A DNA stretch of 38,531 bases from Bacteroidaceae bacterium (GTDB lineage: Bacteria > Bacteroidota > Bacteroidia > Bacteroidales > Bacteroidaceae): the NCBI GenBank assembly GCA_017628845.1, contig JAGBYI010000001.1, positions 1-38,531 on the forward strand. Reading direction: 5' to 3'. The notes beneath the pieces were generated by a model. It ran no database searches. It worked only from the letters and a program-made list of their open reading frames with translations, and was not told where the DNA came from. This document shows positions 21,204 to 29,977 of the stretch, in pieces. A program made the translations under genes and the position numbers. The stretch's first letter is position 1, and the number at the start of each line of letters is the position of its first letter.

Positions 21204-23507
21204 ATGATTGAATACTTGCGTTTCTTGTTCCGGAATAAATGGTATATCACCGTAGAGGTGATAGGTATTAGTGTTGCCTTGGCTTTTACTATTCCACTTT
21301 TGTCTTTCTTTTCTGATAAATGGGAAATAGACCACGGAAAGGATTTCAAACGCGTCTATGCTGTTTGTCCAGTCGATGAATCATTTGAAACGACTATAGG
21401 CTTGGGGCAGGAGTTGATTGAGGCAGTTCCAGAAATCGACCGGTATGCGCAGGTTTACGCTAGCGGGAACAATGCGATATCCGTTGGTGATAATACACTA
21501 AGTGCCTTGGGTATTGCGGTCAGTCAGGATTTCTTCACGTTCTTTGATGTCAACTTATTACAGGGTTCGCCGTTGTCACTGGCAGATCGTAAATCGGTTT
21601 TGATTTCCGAGAGTCTGGCAACAAAAATCGGCGATGATGCAATGGGAAAACCATTGGCCTGTGCAGGAGAGGAATATATCGTAAATGGAATATTTGACGA
21701 TCTGCATAATTCTTTACTCCCATCGGCAGATATCATTTTCAGCATTAATTCCCCGATGCTGGATGCCCAATGGGCAAATCCATCAGGTTATTGGGAAAAT
21801 GTCGTTACGTTCATTCGGATTCAAGATGGTTTCAAGGCCAAAGAGATATTGAACAAGTGCAAGGTCGCTTGTAGAAACTTTTATTCATCTTATTATGCAC
21901 AGCATCCGGATGCCGTTATAAAACTGATCAGATATGACAAGATATCGTCCAATATATATAATTACAGTCTCACCCAGACTTGGGGATTATCGCTATGGGC
22001 AGTTGAGCTTTTTGGCATAATCCTCTTCATCTTTGCCTTCGTCAACTATGTCAATCTGAATGTTGCCCTTTCGACTAAGCGAGGTAAAGAATGGGCATTG
22101 AAGAAGCTGCTTGGATCTTCCGAAAAGGGAATCAAGATGGCTAACTTTCTGGAAACTCTTCTCATTACCTCCGTATGCTTTGTTTTGGGTTATGGCCTGT
22201 CCAAATACATCTCCCCCGTATTTAACAATTTCTTTAATGTTACCCATACCTTCATAGTACTGGACAGTTCGATAACGCCCGGAAAGATTCTTTTTTATGG
22301 AATTTTCATTCTTCTTCTCTCAGCTATAACCGCTTTGATTCCCTCAAAGATAGCGAAAAGGTATTCTGCTATAGATATAGTAAATGGTGGATATCGTGCA
22401 CAGCTGAAAAAGGATACGAGTAGCATTCTTATTGGTATACAGTGCTTCATTTCTATCGTCCTTTTATCTGTGTCCATTCTGTTTTACGCGCAATACAAAA
22501 AGATGGCGGACCGGCCTCGCGGAGAAATGGGTGAGAACGTCTTTGTGATATCCGGGAATTATCCAAGGGAAGCGCTTGCCACAGCGGCAGATGCTCTGCG
22601 TTCTTTACCGTTTGTCCAGGCAGTGGGACTCTCCAATGATTGTCCTGGAGATGGTAGTTATTCAAGTGTCACGCTAAAGTCCGAAGATGGTGCATCAACA
22701 GACCTTTATGTAATCCATTGTGATGCAGATGCTTTTAATGCGTTCGGCTTTGTAACGGAAAGCGGGAAAAAAGTTTCTGACGGTTTGTGGCTCACCAATA
22801 GTGCCAGAGATATCATCTCACAGGATAACGCCGGTATTGATGATGGATATCTTGCGAGCAGGTTTGGGGCCGAAGTCAAGGGTATTGTATCAGATTTCGT
22901 TATCAATGCAGAGAATGATATACCCGCTGCTTTGAAAGTATCAAATTCAGGTGAATTCAACCGTTTGGTAATCAATACTGCGGGCCGTTATGATTCTTAT
23001 CCGGAAGAGATACTAGGGACTTTCAGGAAGGCTTTTTCGGACACCAATTATGATTATGCACTACCAAAAACAGCTGGATATATCGATAGTTATTACGAGA
23101 AATCGTTATCTCCCACGAAAGCAATATTGTCAATGGTAGTGATTTATGCATTGCTTGCCCTTTTGTTGACCGTTCTTGGCTTGGTTGCAATGAGCACTTA
23201 TTATATATCATTGCATAGGAAGGATTCGGCTGTCCGGAAAGTTTTCGGGGCAACAGGCGGTGAAGAAATCCGTCGTCACATCTATCGATACCTCAAAATA
23301 GTAGTAGTCGCAAGTGTCATCGGTATCATCCTTTCAATTATAATAAACGATGCCATTATCATGAGCTATTCCTATCGCCTGAACTCTACATACTGGGTTT
23401 ATATATTGGCTATTATAATTGTTGCCAGCATTGCTTTCCTATCCGTTTATCTTCAAGCGAGGAGGGCTGCATTTAAGAATCCGGTTCTTTATCTCCGGGA
23501 TGAATAA
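21204..23507 (+). CDS. FtsX/MacB-type ABC transporter permease
   Basis: A 767-residue protein with the double FtsX/MacB architecture common in Bacteroidales. It has one membrane segment near residues 15-35, a periplasmic MacB-like core domain to about 250, three segments at about 263-285, 310-330 and 363-382, another at 405-425, a second periplasmic domain to about 645, and three final segments. No ATPase gene is adjacent, so it is an orphan permease that must borrow an ATPase. Its codon use is AT-richer than the mob region. The leader with dyads suggests inducible expression. Export of peptides or lipids, or mechanotransmission, are family-level possibilities. Confidence 0.8.
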   Translation: MIEYLRFLFRNKWYITVEVIGISVALAFTIPLLSFFSDKWEIDHGKDFKRVYAVCPVDESFETTIGLGQELIEAVPEIDRYAQVYASGNNAISVGDNTLSALGIAVSQDFFTFFDVNLLQGSPLSLADRKSVLISESLATKIGDDAMGKPLACAGEEYIVNGIFDDLHNSLLPSADIIFSINSPMLDAQWANPSGYWENVVTFIRIQDGFKAKEILNKCKVACRNFYSSYYAQHPDAVIKLIRYDKISSNIYNYSLTQTWGLSLWAVELFGIILFIFAFVNYVNLNVALSTKRGKEWALKKLLGSSEKGIKMANFLETLLITSVCFVLGYGLSKYISPVFNNFFNVTHTFIVLDSSITPGKILFYGIFILLLSAITALIPSKIAKRYSAIDIVNGGYRAQLKKDTSSILIGIQCFISIVLLSVSILFYAQYKKMADRPRGEMGENVFVISGNYPREALATAADALRSLPFVQAVGLSNDCPGDGSYSSVTLKSEDGASTDLYVIHCDADAFNAFGFVTESGKKVSDGLWLTNSARDIISQDNAGIDDGYLASRFGAEVKGIVSDFVINAENDIPAALKVSNSGEFNRLVINTAGRYDSYPEEILGTFRKAFSDTNYDYALPKTAGYIDSYYEKSLSPTKAILSMVVIYALLALLLTVLGLVAMSTYYISLHRKDSAVRKVFGATGGEEIRRHIYRYLKIVVVASVIGIILSIIINDAIIMSYSYRLNSTYWVYILAIIIVASIAFLSVYLQARRAAFKNPVLYLRDE

Positions 23508-23609
23508 ACCAGGGAAGCGGTATCATAAGATTGCCAGCCTGCATCCGCTCCGCTTAATTAAACAAACAACTGTCTTGAGATTTGAGTCTGATAGTTCCCA
23601 AAATATGAA

Positions 23610-23643
23610 TTCCGGCCAGAAGGCTCGCACCCTCTGACCGGAA
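23610..23643. terminator. Hairpin between convergent genes
   Basis: TTCCGG-c-CAGA and TCTG-a-CCGGAA (23610-23620 and 23633-23643) form a stem with one internal mismatch between the permease stop at 23507 and the last gene of the minus-strand array at 23665. There is no strong T-run on either side, so termination is likely but not certain. Confidence 0.4.
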
Positions 23644-23664
23644 CCGTATTTATGTTTAACAAGA

Positions 23665-23847
23665 TTACTTCTTTTTAGAATTCTGCCACTCGCTGAACCC
23701 TAACATTATTCCTGAGAATACCGCTCCCATCAGAAGCATCCTCCAGATGCTGAATGTCTCATACATTCCGAAAGCCCAACCTATAAGCATATACAGGGCT
23801 ACAAGTGCGACATAACGCAGAATTATCGAAAGAATCCGTTTCATCAT
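23665..23847 (-). CDS. Small two-segment membrane protein
   Basis: A 60-residue protein with two membrane segments (about 8-25 and 31-52) and a lysine-rich tail. Its start overlaps the stop of the upstream lipoprotein gene by four bases. Its first codons (MMKRILSII) resemble the shared MKRILTIL leader seen in neighbouring genes, though here they merge into a membrane segment. It is the last gene of the array. No family recognised. Confidence 0.55.
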   Translation of the reverse strand: MMKRILSIILRYVALVALYMLIGWAFGMYETFSIWRMLLMGAVFSGIMLGFSEWQNSKKK

Positions 23848-24236
23848 TTTCTCTTGAAATGTTTATAATCACTGCCGTTTGAGCCTGGTGTATAAGTCGT
23901 GCCGACCTTCTGCCAGGACATCTCCTTGCCATCAAGTTCAGTGATCGTATAACTTGGGCTATGTGCGCTGTCAGTGGTAGCAGTATTCAAAGTAATCACA
24001 TTCCCGTCAAGGGTATATTCATGTGTCCTTGTAACCTCACTTCCGGACAATGCATCATACGCATACACCTGATATGTCCCGTCTGCCTTGAATGTATATT
24101 CCACAGTTCCGTCCATGATGAAGTAGGGATCATCATAGCATTCATTCCAAGTACCGACGATCAAAGATGTGTCTACAGGCTTTTCACAAGAGCAGAGGCA
24201 TATTATCGCTGCCAGGATTGTTAAGATTCGTTTCAT
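23844..24236 (-). CDS. Lipocalin-like lipoprotein
   Basis: A 130-residue lipoprotein (MKRILTILAAIICLCSC). The mature part has the short-barrel pattern of lipocalin-like Bacteroidetes lipoproteins: IVGTWNE, then VEYTFKADGTYQVY, HEYTLDGNVITLN, YTITELDGKEMSWQ. Such proteins bind small ligands or other envelope proteins. The first 26 coding bases are nearly identical to those of the TraB/GumN gene 5 kb away. It overlaps the next gene by four bases. Confidence 0.65.
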   Translation of the reverse strand: MKRILTILAAIICLCSCEKPVDTSLIVGTWNECYDDPYFIMDGTVEYTFKADGTYQVYAYDALSGSEVTRTHEYTLDGNVITLNTATTDSAHSPSYTITELDGKEMSWQKVGTTYTPGSNGSDYKHFKRK

Positions 24237-24304
24237 AGTGTTATGATATTAAATGGGTTCTATATAGATGCAAAAGAGCTTTAATTCGTGCCGATAATCA
24301 CTCT

Positions 24305-24329
24305 TTAGTTTAGTCTCTTTGTAAACTAA
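24305..24329 (-). promoter_or_regulatory. AT-rich dyad after the 149-residue protein gene
   Basis: TTAGTTTA (24305-24312) and TAAACTAA (24322-24329) form an eight-pair stem directly after the stop at 24330. With no T-run it may be an operator for the next gene or a processing site, within a 93-bp intergenic gap. Confidence 0.35.
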
Positions 24330-24779
24330 TTAAAACAGACCGTCTTTGTCCTGTACATTAGTTGTGTCTGAACTTTTCGGGTTGTAGAAGATTTTCAGCC
24401 TCTGGTTGATCTCTTCAGGAGACAATCCGGTAACATTGAGGCGCATATAATACTTTGTTCGTGAAGATCCGTCATTGAGTGTCGGATAAGGAACAAATTC
24501 CCAACCCTGCATGCCAAGCCAGTTCAGTCCAGCAATATTTGAGTTGAAGATCCTATCATTCCCGTCCCCATCTACAACCAGTTCGCGTTTGCTATAGTCT
24601 GACTGACCGAAATCTACAGTCATTTTTACTTTCCATTCATTATTGTGTTTAGTGTTCTGGAAATCAACTATGCAATATATATAGGCAGATTGATTCTGGC
24701 CGCTCGTTTGAGCTTCGGCGTTTGATGATGCCGTACATAAAGTGAATATTACGGCCAGTATTGTCAAGACTCTTTTCAT
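24330..24779 (-). CDS. Secreted protein of the array, unrecognised
   Basis: A 149-residue protein with a Sec signal peptide (MKRVLTILAVIFTLCTASSNAEAQ). The mature part has a beta-rich region (YIYCIVDFQNTKHN..WKVKMTVDFG), GLNWLGMQGWEFVPYP and a C-terminal LSPEEINQRLKIFYNP. This is reminiscent of small DUF4177-like domains, where a G-W-E-F-V/L pattern occurs, but I am not sure. It lies 8 bp after the S41 protease gene, in one transcript. Confidence 0.5.
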   Translation of the reverse strand: MKRVLTILAVIFTLCTASSNAEAQTSGQNQSAYIYCIVDFQNTKHNNEWKVKMTVDFGQSDYSKRELVVDGDGNDRIFNSNIAGLNWLGMQGWEFVPYPTLNDGSSRTKYYMRLNVTGLSPEEINQRLKIFYNPKSSDTTNVQDKDGLF

Positions 24780-24787
24780 ATATACAG

Positions 24788-26236
24788 TTATTTAATTATT
24801 TCCAACAATTTATCCAGCATTGCATCTCTGCCTGTCATGTATTCCTTAGCAACATATGGAATAGGAATGTCCGGCATCAGATAGCCGTTTATCGCTTTTG
24901 TGTATTCATCAAATTCTGTTGTCGAGATGCCTGAAACTCCGAGCCAGGCCTTGAACACCTTGACCTCTTTTCTCAGAGGATGCCAAAACATCTTTGAGTC
25001 AAGACACTCACCGTATTTCAACGCATTGTGCATTAACGGTTCTCCGACAAGCTGGGCAGCGTCATTGTACTGGAGGATGTTGCAGAATGAAGCTGCAGTT
25101 GATGCAGTACCTTCATCCATCATCACATAATACTTCACGCCATCTATGAAAAGTTCGTTATCCAACGGCAGGGTCTTTATGATCAGGCTGTCGGGGATGT
25201 CAATCACCTGACCTATCATATTTTCTGTCAGGAAGTCGTAATCATCTAGCGTCGCCTTGCTGACCATCAGTTTCTGACTCTTCTGGTAATCTATCGACGG
25301 CTTGTTTATAAGTATGGAAAGCAGTTTGTCAAAGTCGCTGCCGTACCCACCTGGATTGTCTCTGAGGTCAAGGATAATGTTGGTCAGCCCCTCTTTCTTG
25401 AAATCAAGGATACTTTTTCGCAGGATTCTTATCAGTCGGGAGTTATCAGGGAAGAAACTTGGAATTTTGACATATCCGGCAGATGATTCTGGATATCTGC
25501 GGATGTTATTGTCCATACTGTTCTGTTTTGTGAACTGAAACTCCACATCATTCATTTCGGGCAGTCCAGCAACCGTGACCGTCATAGCCTTACCATCCCT
25601 TATGATCTCCATTACATACTCATCGCAAAACATCTTCATATAGTAATGTGCCAGAAAGGTGCCGAGGAATTTATGCCTTTCTTGATAGTCGTATTTTAAC
25701 ATTTCGGACATCGGATCTCCGTTGATTGAGAGTATCAGGTCGCCAGGTAGAAGTTCGGGAGAAAGAGTCTTATCTACTATTACTGAGTCACCGATACAGA
25801 TTGCTCTCACAGGAAGAACCTTGCCGTGTTTATATATGCTTCTGGTCGATTTCTTCCACTGCTTTTTCCTTTCCTTCTCAGGTGCATCCCAGTCTATGTC
25901 GTGAGGAAAGTACGGAATTACATTCATATGGGGATCTTCGTGCCTCATATGATTGAAGAACGGAAGCCATACATAAAACACATCCGCAGTCCTCATTGTA
26001 TCACCTACCTCCTTCTGACGGCTGTTCATTTCAGCAAGGATAGCCTTCTCTGTCACAGAGTCAATATGCTTTGAAAGTCCGGGATGTTCGGGTATGGTAA
26101 AGAGATGTTCCCAATCCTTGGTCTGGATATGTTCTGTATCCTTCAGACGGACTTCTTGAGCGGAAACATTGTTTACGGACAGGCACACAAAAAGGATTAC
26201 AGCCACGTATGCTAGTGGCTTGGGAAGTCTAGTCAT
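24788..26236 (-). CDS. S41-family (tail-specific protease-like) peptidase
   Basis: A 482-residue protein with a Sec signal ending VSAQ. A PDZ-like segment LLPGDLILSINGDPM lies near residue 165. The S41 core has GYVKIPSFF, NIILDLRDNPGG and the nucleophile region MMDEGTASTAASF, followed by LVGEPLMHNALKYGE, where a lysine could serve as general base. Substrate unknown; relatives trim or degrade periplasmic proteins. It starts a sub-operon after a 114-bp gap and is followed by secreted proteins that might be its clients. Confidence 0.75.
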   Translation of the reverse strand: MTRLPKPLAYVAVILFVCLSVNNVSAQEVRLKDTEHIQTKDWEHLFTIPEHPGLSKHIDSVTEKAILAEMNSRQKEVGDTMRTADVFYVWLPFFNHMRHEDPHMNVIPYFPHDIDWDAPEKERKKQWKKSTRSIYKHGKVLPVRAICIGDSVIVDKTLSPELLPGDLILSINGDPMSEMLKYDYQERHKFLGTFLAHYYMKMFCDEYVMEIIRDGKAMTVTVAGLPEMNDVEFQFTKQNSMDNNIRRYPESSAGYVKIPSFFPDNSRLIRILRKSILDFKKEGLTNIILDLRDNPGGYGSDFDKLLSILINKPSIDYQKSQKLMVSKATLDDYDFLTENMIGQVIDIPDSLIIKTLPLDNELFIDGVKYYVMMDEGTASTAASFCNILQYNDAAQLVGEPLMHNALKYGECLDSKMFWHPLRKEVKVFKAWLGVSGISTTEFDEYTKAINGYLMPDIPIPYVAKEYMTGRDAMLDKLLEIIK

Positions 26237-26350
26237 TTTGTATAAGGTTAAAGCTCATTTTATAAACATATACTGTGCCATAAACAACCGCGTCTGATTA
26301 GTACCTCTGTCAAACCAGTGACAACTAACAGGGGATGACATACTGGTTAA

Positions 26351-26560
26351 TTAGGTAAAGAACCTGCAGATATGAGAATAGAGAAGCCCTATGGCAACAA
26401 GCATGGCAAAAATGAAGTGGCTTTTCCTCAGCTGCTTCAGGTCTTCTGCAGAAATAGACTCATCATCCTTATGTTTGATATAATCAACTATTACTACAAC
26501 AGTAAGGGCAAGGATTATTACTGTAAGAATTACATTGATGATAATTTTCCAAGTTTCCAT
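26351..26560 (-). CDS. Small membrane protein
   Basis: It has 69 residues from the ATG at 26560 (METWKII). Longer starts to 26620 would overlap the upstream gene. There are two membrane segments, about 5-26 and 50-66, separated by an acidic stretch (KHKDDESISAEDLKQLRKS). It belongs to the run of tiny membrane proteins. No family recognised. Confidence 0.5.
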   Translation of the reverse strand: METWKIIINVILTVIILALTVVVIVDYIKHKDDESISAEDLKQLRKSHFIFAMLVAIGLLYSHICRFFT

Positions 26561-26573
26561 TACACATTCAGAT

Positions 26574-26756
26574 TTAGCGTAATACATAGTAAATAAGTGT
26601 ACACACAATGATGGATGCAAGCATTTTCAATAGACAGTTTAACATCCATTTGTAATTGTGTTCTCGATAGGCTTGCCTCGCTTGGCTTATCATACGTATG
26701 AATAGCGGTATGATAAGAGCTGCGGAAAGGGATAGCCAAAATAGCTGAACGCTCAT
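26574..26756 (-). CDS. Small membrane protein
   Basis: A 60-residue protein with membrane segments at about 4-22 and 40-58 and a basic stretch in between (RMISQARQAYREHNYKW). Spaced 5 bp from the 137-residue gene upstream and 13 bp from the next, so in the same operon. No family recognised. Confidence 0.5.
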   Translation of the reverse strand: MSVQLFWLSLSAALIIPLFIRMISQARQAYREHNYKWMLNCLLKMLASIIVCTLIYYVLR

Positions 26757-26761
26757 ATCTA

Positions 26762-27175
26762 TTACTTTTCTTTAGTCAAAACATTAATCACCGCTGACAC
26801 GCATAATACCACTGCAGCGAACATGATCTCTTTGTAATTAGGAGTTCCTGTAGCAATCTGTATCACGAAATATGAGAAGACGACACACAGTGCGATAGGT
26901 GTAAAATATTTCGTAATTCTATGAGCGATGTATTTACCATTGCCGGCCTTGTCCGGGTTGAGTTCCTTGAAGTCGCTGTAGATGATCTGTGCAACATATG
27001 CACAATAGGTCATGACGAGCGTAAAGAAAGAGTTCCAGAACACCATATCGTATCCCATGATCTTGTCTCTCTTCAGATAGTTCAGAAGCAACTGAAATGC
27101 GAGAAACAGGATACCAAATATGATTGCCCTGACAAAGAATTTAGGCTCCCAGCGAAGTCTGTATGGCTTTTTCAT
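26762..27175 (-). CDS. Four-segment membrane protein
   Basis: A 137-residue protein with four membrane segments (about 15-33, 45-66, 90-108 and 115-132) and a basic N terminus (MKKPYRLRWEPK). Translation starts after the array's usual context, AATAGCCATGAAA. It sits 17 bp from the preceding gene. No domain recognised. Confidence 0.55.
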   Translation of the reverse strand: MKKPYRLRWEPKFFVRAIIFGILFLAFQLLLNYLKRDKIMGYDMVFWNSFFTLVMTYCAYVAQIIYSDFKELNPDKAGNGKYIAHRITKYFTPIALCVVFSYFVIQIATGTPNYKEIMFAAVVLCVSAVINVLTKEK

Positions 27176-27192
27176 GGCTATTGGATTTAATG

Positions 27193-27417
27193 TTATTTTT
27201 TCTTTTTGTCAGGGAAAAGATTGAGTACTTTAAATATCAAAGTAAACACCAGAGCAAATCCCAAGGCTCCCGCCAAGTAACATACAATATACTTGACTGA
27301 CATCATCTCTGCAAGAGTCACCCCGGTAATCAGATCAATGACAATCTCTATGATTGACCAGATGATGAATGCAGCAAGAGCAAAACTGATGACTTCTTTT
27401 GTAAATATTTTCTTCAT
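27193..27417 (-). CDS. MKKIFTKE-family small membrane protein, copy 1
   Basis: A 74-residue protein with two membrane segments (about 10-32 and 44-66) joined by a conserved turn TLAEMMSVKYIV, and a lysine tail. It is a clear paralog of the 78-residue protein at 32764-33000: the first 24 coding bases are identical and the turn is identical. Function unknown. Confidence 0.65.
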   Translation of the reverse strand: MKKIFTKEVISFALAAFIIWSIIEIVIDLITGVTLAEMMSVKYIVCYLAGALGFALVFTLIFKVLNLFPDKKKK

Positions 27418-27420
27418 GGT

Positions 27421-27492
27421 CTAGTCCTTTTTCTTGTAATTCATATTGTAGATGCTGACAACAAGCCAAGCTATAGCAGTAACGATGTTGAT
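27421..27492 (-). pseudogene. Fragment of a small membrane protein gene
   Basis: Directly after the stop at 27496, and a second in-frame stop, the same frame continues for 23 codons with no ATG near its start. It encodes a hydrophobic stretch (TAIAWLVVSIYNMNY) and a KKKD tail before TAG. The composition matches the array's 64-66-residue proteins, so it is probably the remnant of a deleted copy. Confidence 0.35.
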
Positions 27493-27495
27493 TTA

Positions 27496-27879
27496 TTATT
27501 CTCTGGGCATATTGCTCAACCAGACCTTGCGAGTAAGATAACCTCCTAAAAGAGAAAGGACATATCCACAGGAAAGCATGATTGCTTTAGGTATAGCATC
27601 AGTATCTTCAGCCATTGCGGTACTAACAAGCACGACGCCTAAAACAAAAATCATAGTACAGCCCATCATCTTCCAAACAGTCTTTGTATCCAGATCTTCC
27701 TGCCAACCGAACAAGGCAGGATATGTAGAGTTCTTGAAGAACACTGTCAATGCGTAAGACAAAAAAGTTCCTCCAACAGCAAGTCCATAAGTCCATCCGT
27801 AACAGTATCCGAATATACCTCCAGAAATGACGAGCACAATTATGGTTGTAATAATGTTTTTGGTTGTGTATGCTTTCAT
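27496..27879 (-). CDS. Four-segment membrane protein
   Basis: A 127-residue protein with about four membrane segments (8-26, 29-48, 70-88 and 98-116). It follows the MKALK-type gene after 2 bp and begins with a similar start context (ATAGCTATGAAAGC). The sequence is not obviously related to the MKALK family beyond that. No function recognised. Confidence 0.55.
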   Translation of the reverse strand: MKAYTTKNIITTIIVLVISGGIFGYCYGWTYGLAVGGTFLSYALTVFFKNSTYPALFGWQEDLDTKTVWKMMGCTMIFVLGVVLVSTAMAEDTDAIPKAIMLSCGYVLSLLGGYLTRKVWLSNMPRE

Positions 27880-27881
27880 AG

Positions 27882-28283
27882 CTATTTCTGATTTAAGTTT
27901 TCTTCCTCGTAGGCTTTTCTTGCATTATAAAATATGAAAGAGTTGAGTAGGTGGTATAGGCCAACAAAGGCAAATGCAAGACCCATCCACATCATCTCAC
28001 TCTTGACGATGACAGCAGTGATACAAAGCCCGATCATAATGGCAGAAGCAATGATATTGATGGTGTGATAGCCTTTAGTAAATTCAGTCAGTGATTCAGG
28101 ATGATTTTCCCTTTTAATCCTGACTATCAGAGTCGTCGGTAAAACAACCAGAACCAAGGCAATTACGGCAATCATCATCCAGTCATAACCATTTTCACCT
28201 TTAATATCAGGCAGACATGATATCATGAAGCAGGTGAGTCCCCCTGCCATAGACAGTGCGCGGAATAGTTTAAGTGCTTTCAT
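27882..28283 (-). CDS. MKALK-family membrane protein, copy 1
   Basis: A 133-residue protein with four membrane segments (about 10-25, 36-55, 73-92 and 97-117). A cytoplasmic loop RIKRENHPESLTEFTKG and a C-terminal FYNARKAYEEEN are shared with two other proteins of this array (31429-31818 and 35161-35553). It begins 2 bp after the 66-residue gene with an SD-like AAGGAGG upstream. Function unknown. Confidence 0.65.
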   Translation of the reverse strand: MKALKLFRALSMAGGLTCFMISCLPDIKGENGYDWMMIAVIALVLVVLPTTLIVRIKRENHPESLTEFTKGYHTINIIASAIMIGLCITAVIVKSEMMWMGLAFAFVGLYHLLNSFIFYNARKAYEEENLNQK

Positions 28284-28285
28284 AG

Positions 28286-28486
28286 TTATTCCTCCTTGTT
28301 TTCTTTCAGCAGTTTCTTGTGATTAAGGTAAAGTAGAAATATAAAGCTGAAGCTCATTGCAATTGCTGAAATCAAGTCAAGAGTGCTTGCCTGGCCATTG
28401 ATAAACTGAACGATCCTATAGATTAGAAACGCTGAAAATACCAGATATCCGAGGCAGATCCAGATGATTTTAGTCCTTGTTTTCAT
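28286..28486 (-). CDS. Small membrane protein paired with MKALK copy 1
   Basis: A 66-residue protein with two membrane segments (about 8-26 and 36-54), then a charged tail ending NKEE. It has the same size, tail and position as the 64-residue gene at 35556-35750, each placed 2 bp before an MKALK gene. The pair looks like a duplicated two-gene module. Function unknown. Confidence 0.6.
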   Translation of the reverse strand: MKTRTKIIWICLGYLVFSAFLIYRIVQFINGQASTLDLISAIAMSFSFIFLLYLNHKKLLKENKEE

Positions 28487-28494
28487 AGTCAGTG

Positions 28495-29364
28495 TTATTT
28501 CTTAACCGGTTTGACTTTATATCCTGCCTCACGAAGGAGATTGATCATTCCTTTCTCGCCAGGGAGATGGCCTGCTCCGACAACGAAAAGGGTGCTTTGC
28601 TTCGGAAGAAGCTCCTTCATCTGTTTCTCCCAGTTCATGTTACGTACGGTCACAACATTGTCATAGTCATATTTCGACATCTGCTCCATGAAAACCTCCC
28701 AAAGCTGATCCAGGTCTTGTGACTTATATGCATCCGTCAGTTTGGCTATAAGCTCTTTTGTGTTTCCGGTATCAATGTATTCGAGCAATGCATCGGCCTG
28801 TGACTCAAGGGAACCACCGAAGAGGAGTTCCATCTGATAGTTCATGGTCTCAAGGCCTCCCACGCCTTTGCCCTTATAATCAGCAAAAGTCTGCATGTAT
28901 TTATCCATACCTGTCATGGTAGCCGCATCGGGCAGGACCTCCATTATGACCTTGTTCTGAACGGTAATCATTATTGCCATCGGCTTCAATGTAGCCAGCA
29001 TATCAGAAGGAACACCGAGCTTCAATTTGAGGAACTCATCCAACTTCGATTTTTCGTCCTCGGTAAAGAGTGATGCGAATGACGTGTCCGCCGGCATCAT
29101 CATCATGCTCTTCAGCTTCATCGTTTCTTCTGGTGTCATCTGCTGAGACTTCACCATATCATATTCACCAATGACATAGTCAACCTTTTCAAAAGCCTTC
29201 ATCAGTCCGGGGATACTGTCACAGTACTGGAAAGTACACGCGTGATGACTGCCGACAATGTATGAGGGCTTCTTTATACCGTTACCGCTGATTTTCCAGA
29301 GAAGCTGAGCGTTCGATGTAAGGCACAATAATGAAAGTGCGAGGATTGTTAAGATTCGTTTCAT
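28495..29364 (-). CDS. TraB/GumN-family protein (Tiki-like)
   Basis: A 289-residue protein with a Sec signal (MKRILTILALSLLCLTSNAQ). It shows the TraB/GumN pattern: a front motif VGSHHACTFQYC in place of the usual GTxH, an FEKVDYVIGEYD block, VGGLETMNYQMELLFG and a C-terminal VVGAGHLPGEKGMINLLREAGYKV. The family is related to Tiki metalloproteases. It acts in the periplasm or on the surface with an unknown target. It starts 1 bp after the membrane-protein gene that follows the sigma factor, so it is part of the sigma operon. Confidence 0.8.
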   Translation of the reverse strand: MKRILTILALSLLCLTSNAQLLWKISGNGIKKPSYIVGSHHACTFQYCDSIPGLMKAFEKVDYVIGEYDMVKSQQMTPEETMKLKSMMMMPADTSFASLFTEDEKSKLDEFLKLKLGVPSDMLATLKPMAIMITVQNKVIMEVLPDAATMTGMDKYMQTFADYKGKGVGGLETMNYQMELLFGGSLESQADALLEYIDTGNTKELIAKLTDAYKSQDLDQLWEVFMEQMSKYDYDNVVTVRNMNWEKQMKELLPKQSTLFVVGAGHLPGEKGMINLLREAGYKVKPVKK

Positions 29365-29365
29365 T

Positions 29366-29956
29366 TTATTCTTCTATGTCTTTAAGTATGTCGTCAAGTA
29401 TCCGGAATCTGTGGATGTCCCTTATCGCTACAAGTATGAGCATAATCAGCAGAAAGGCTGATATGACCAGAACACTGTCTTCTCTCACATTGTTCGACTG
29501 GATGGTGATGAACTGGTAAAAGAATACTGCCAATACAGAATATCCGATAAGTCTGGACACAATAGATGTGATGATGTCAAGTTTTTTCACTGACCTTACC
29601 TTGACCGCAAACTCGCTCACGTCGCCCTTGAAATCAAGGTCTTTCTGCCATTTCAGCTTGCTGAATATGGATATAAGTACCATCGCGCTGAATCCGACTC
29701 CTACAAATATGGTGCACCATAACGGCAGGTTGTATTTGATACAGTACTTAATATCGATATACACGATATAAGCTATTATGATGATCGATATCCAACCTTT
29801 CTTTCCTCCGGTGTATTTGTCCACCTTGCTTTTTACAGACGATTCCAGCAGCCTTTCGTTCACGATCTTCTGCTTCTCGACCTTATCAGTGAGAACCTTG
29901 AACTGCTCTCGCATCTGCTCCAGCTCCTGTGAAATCTCAAAATTATCTCTTTCCAT
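29366..29956 (-). CDS. Membrane partner of the ECF sigma factor
   Basis: A 196-residue protein. It has an N-terminal coiled coil (residues 5-40, ISQELEQMREQFKVLTDKVEKQ) and four membrane segments at about 58-74, 82-100, 137-155 and 163-182. In Bacteroidetes many ECF sigma genes are followed by such proteins with a cytoplasmic helical N terminus, which may act as anti-sigma or anchoring factors. It starts 21 bp downstream of the sigma gene. The regulatory role is inferred from position. Confidence 0.6.
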   Translation of the reverse strand: MERDNFEISQELEQMREQFKVLTDKVEKQKIVNERLLESSVKSKVDKYTGGKKGWISIIIIAYIVYIDIKYCIKYNLPLWCTIFVGVGFSAMVLISIFSKLKWQKDLDFKGDVSEFAVKVRSVKKLDIITSIVSRLIGYSVLAVFFYQFITIQSNNVREDSVLVISAFLLIMLILVAIRDIHRFRILDDILKDIEE

Positions 29957-29977
29957 TTCTTTCGCTTTTTGACGGTT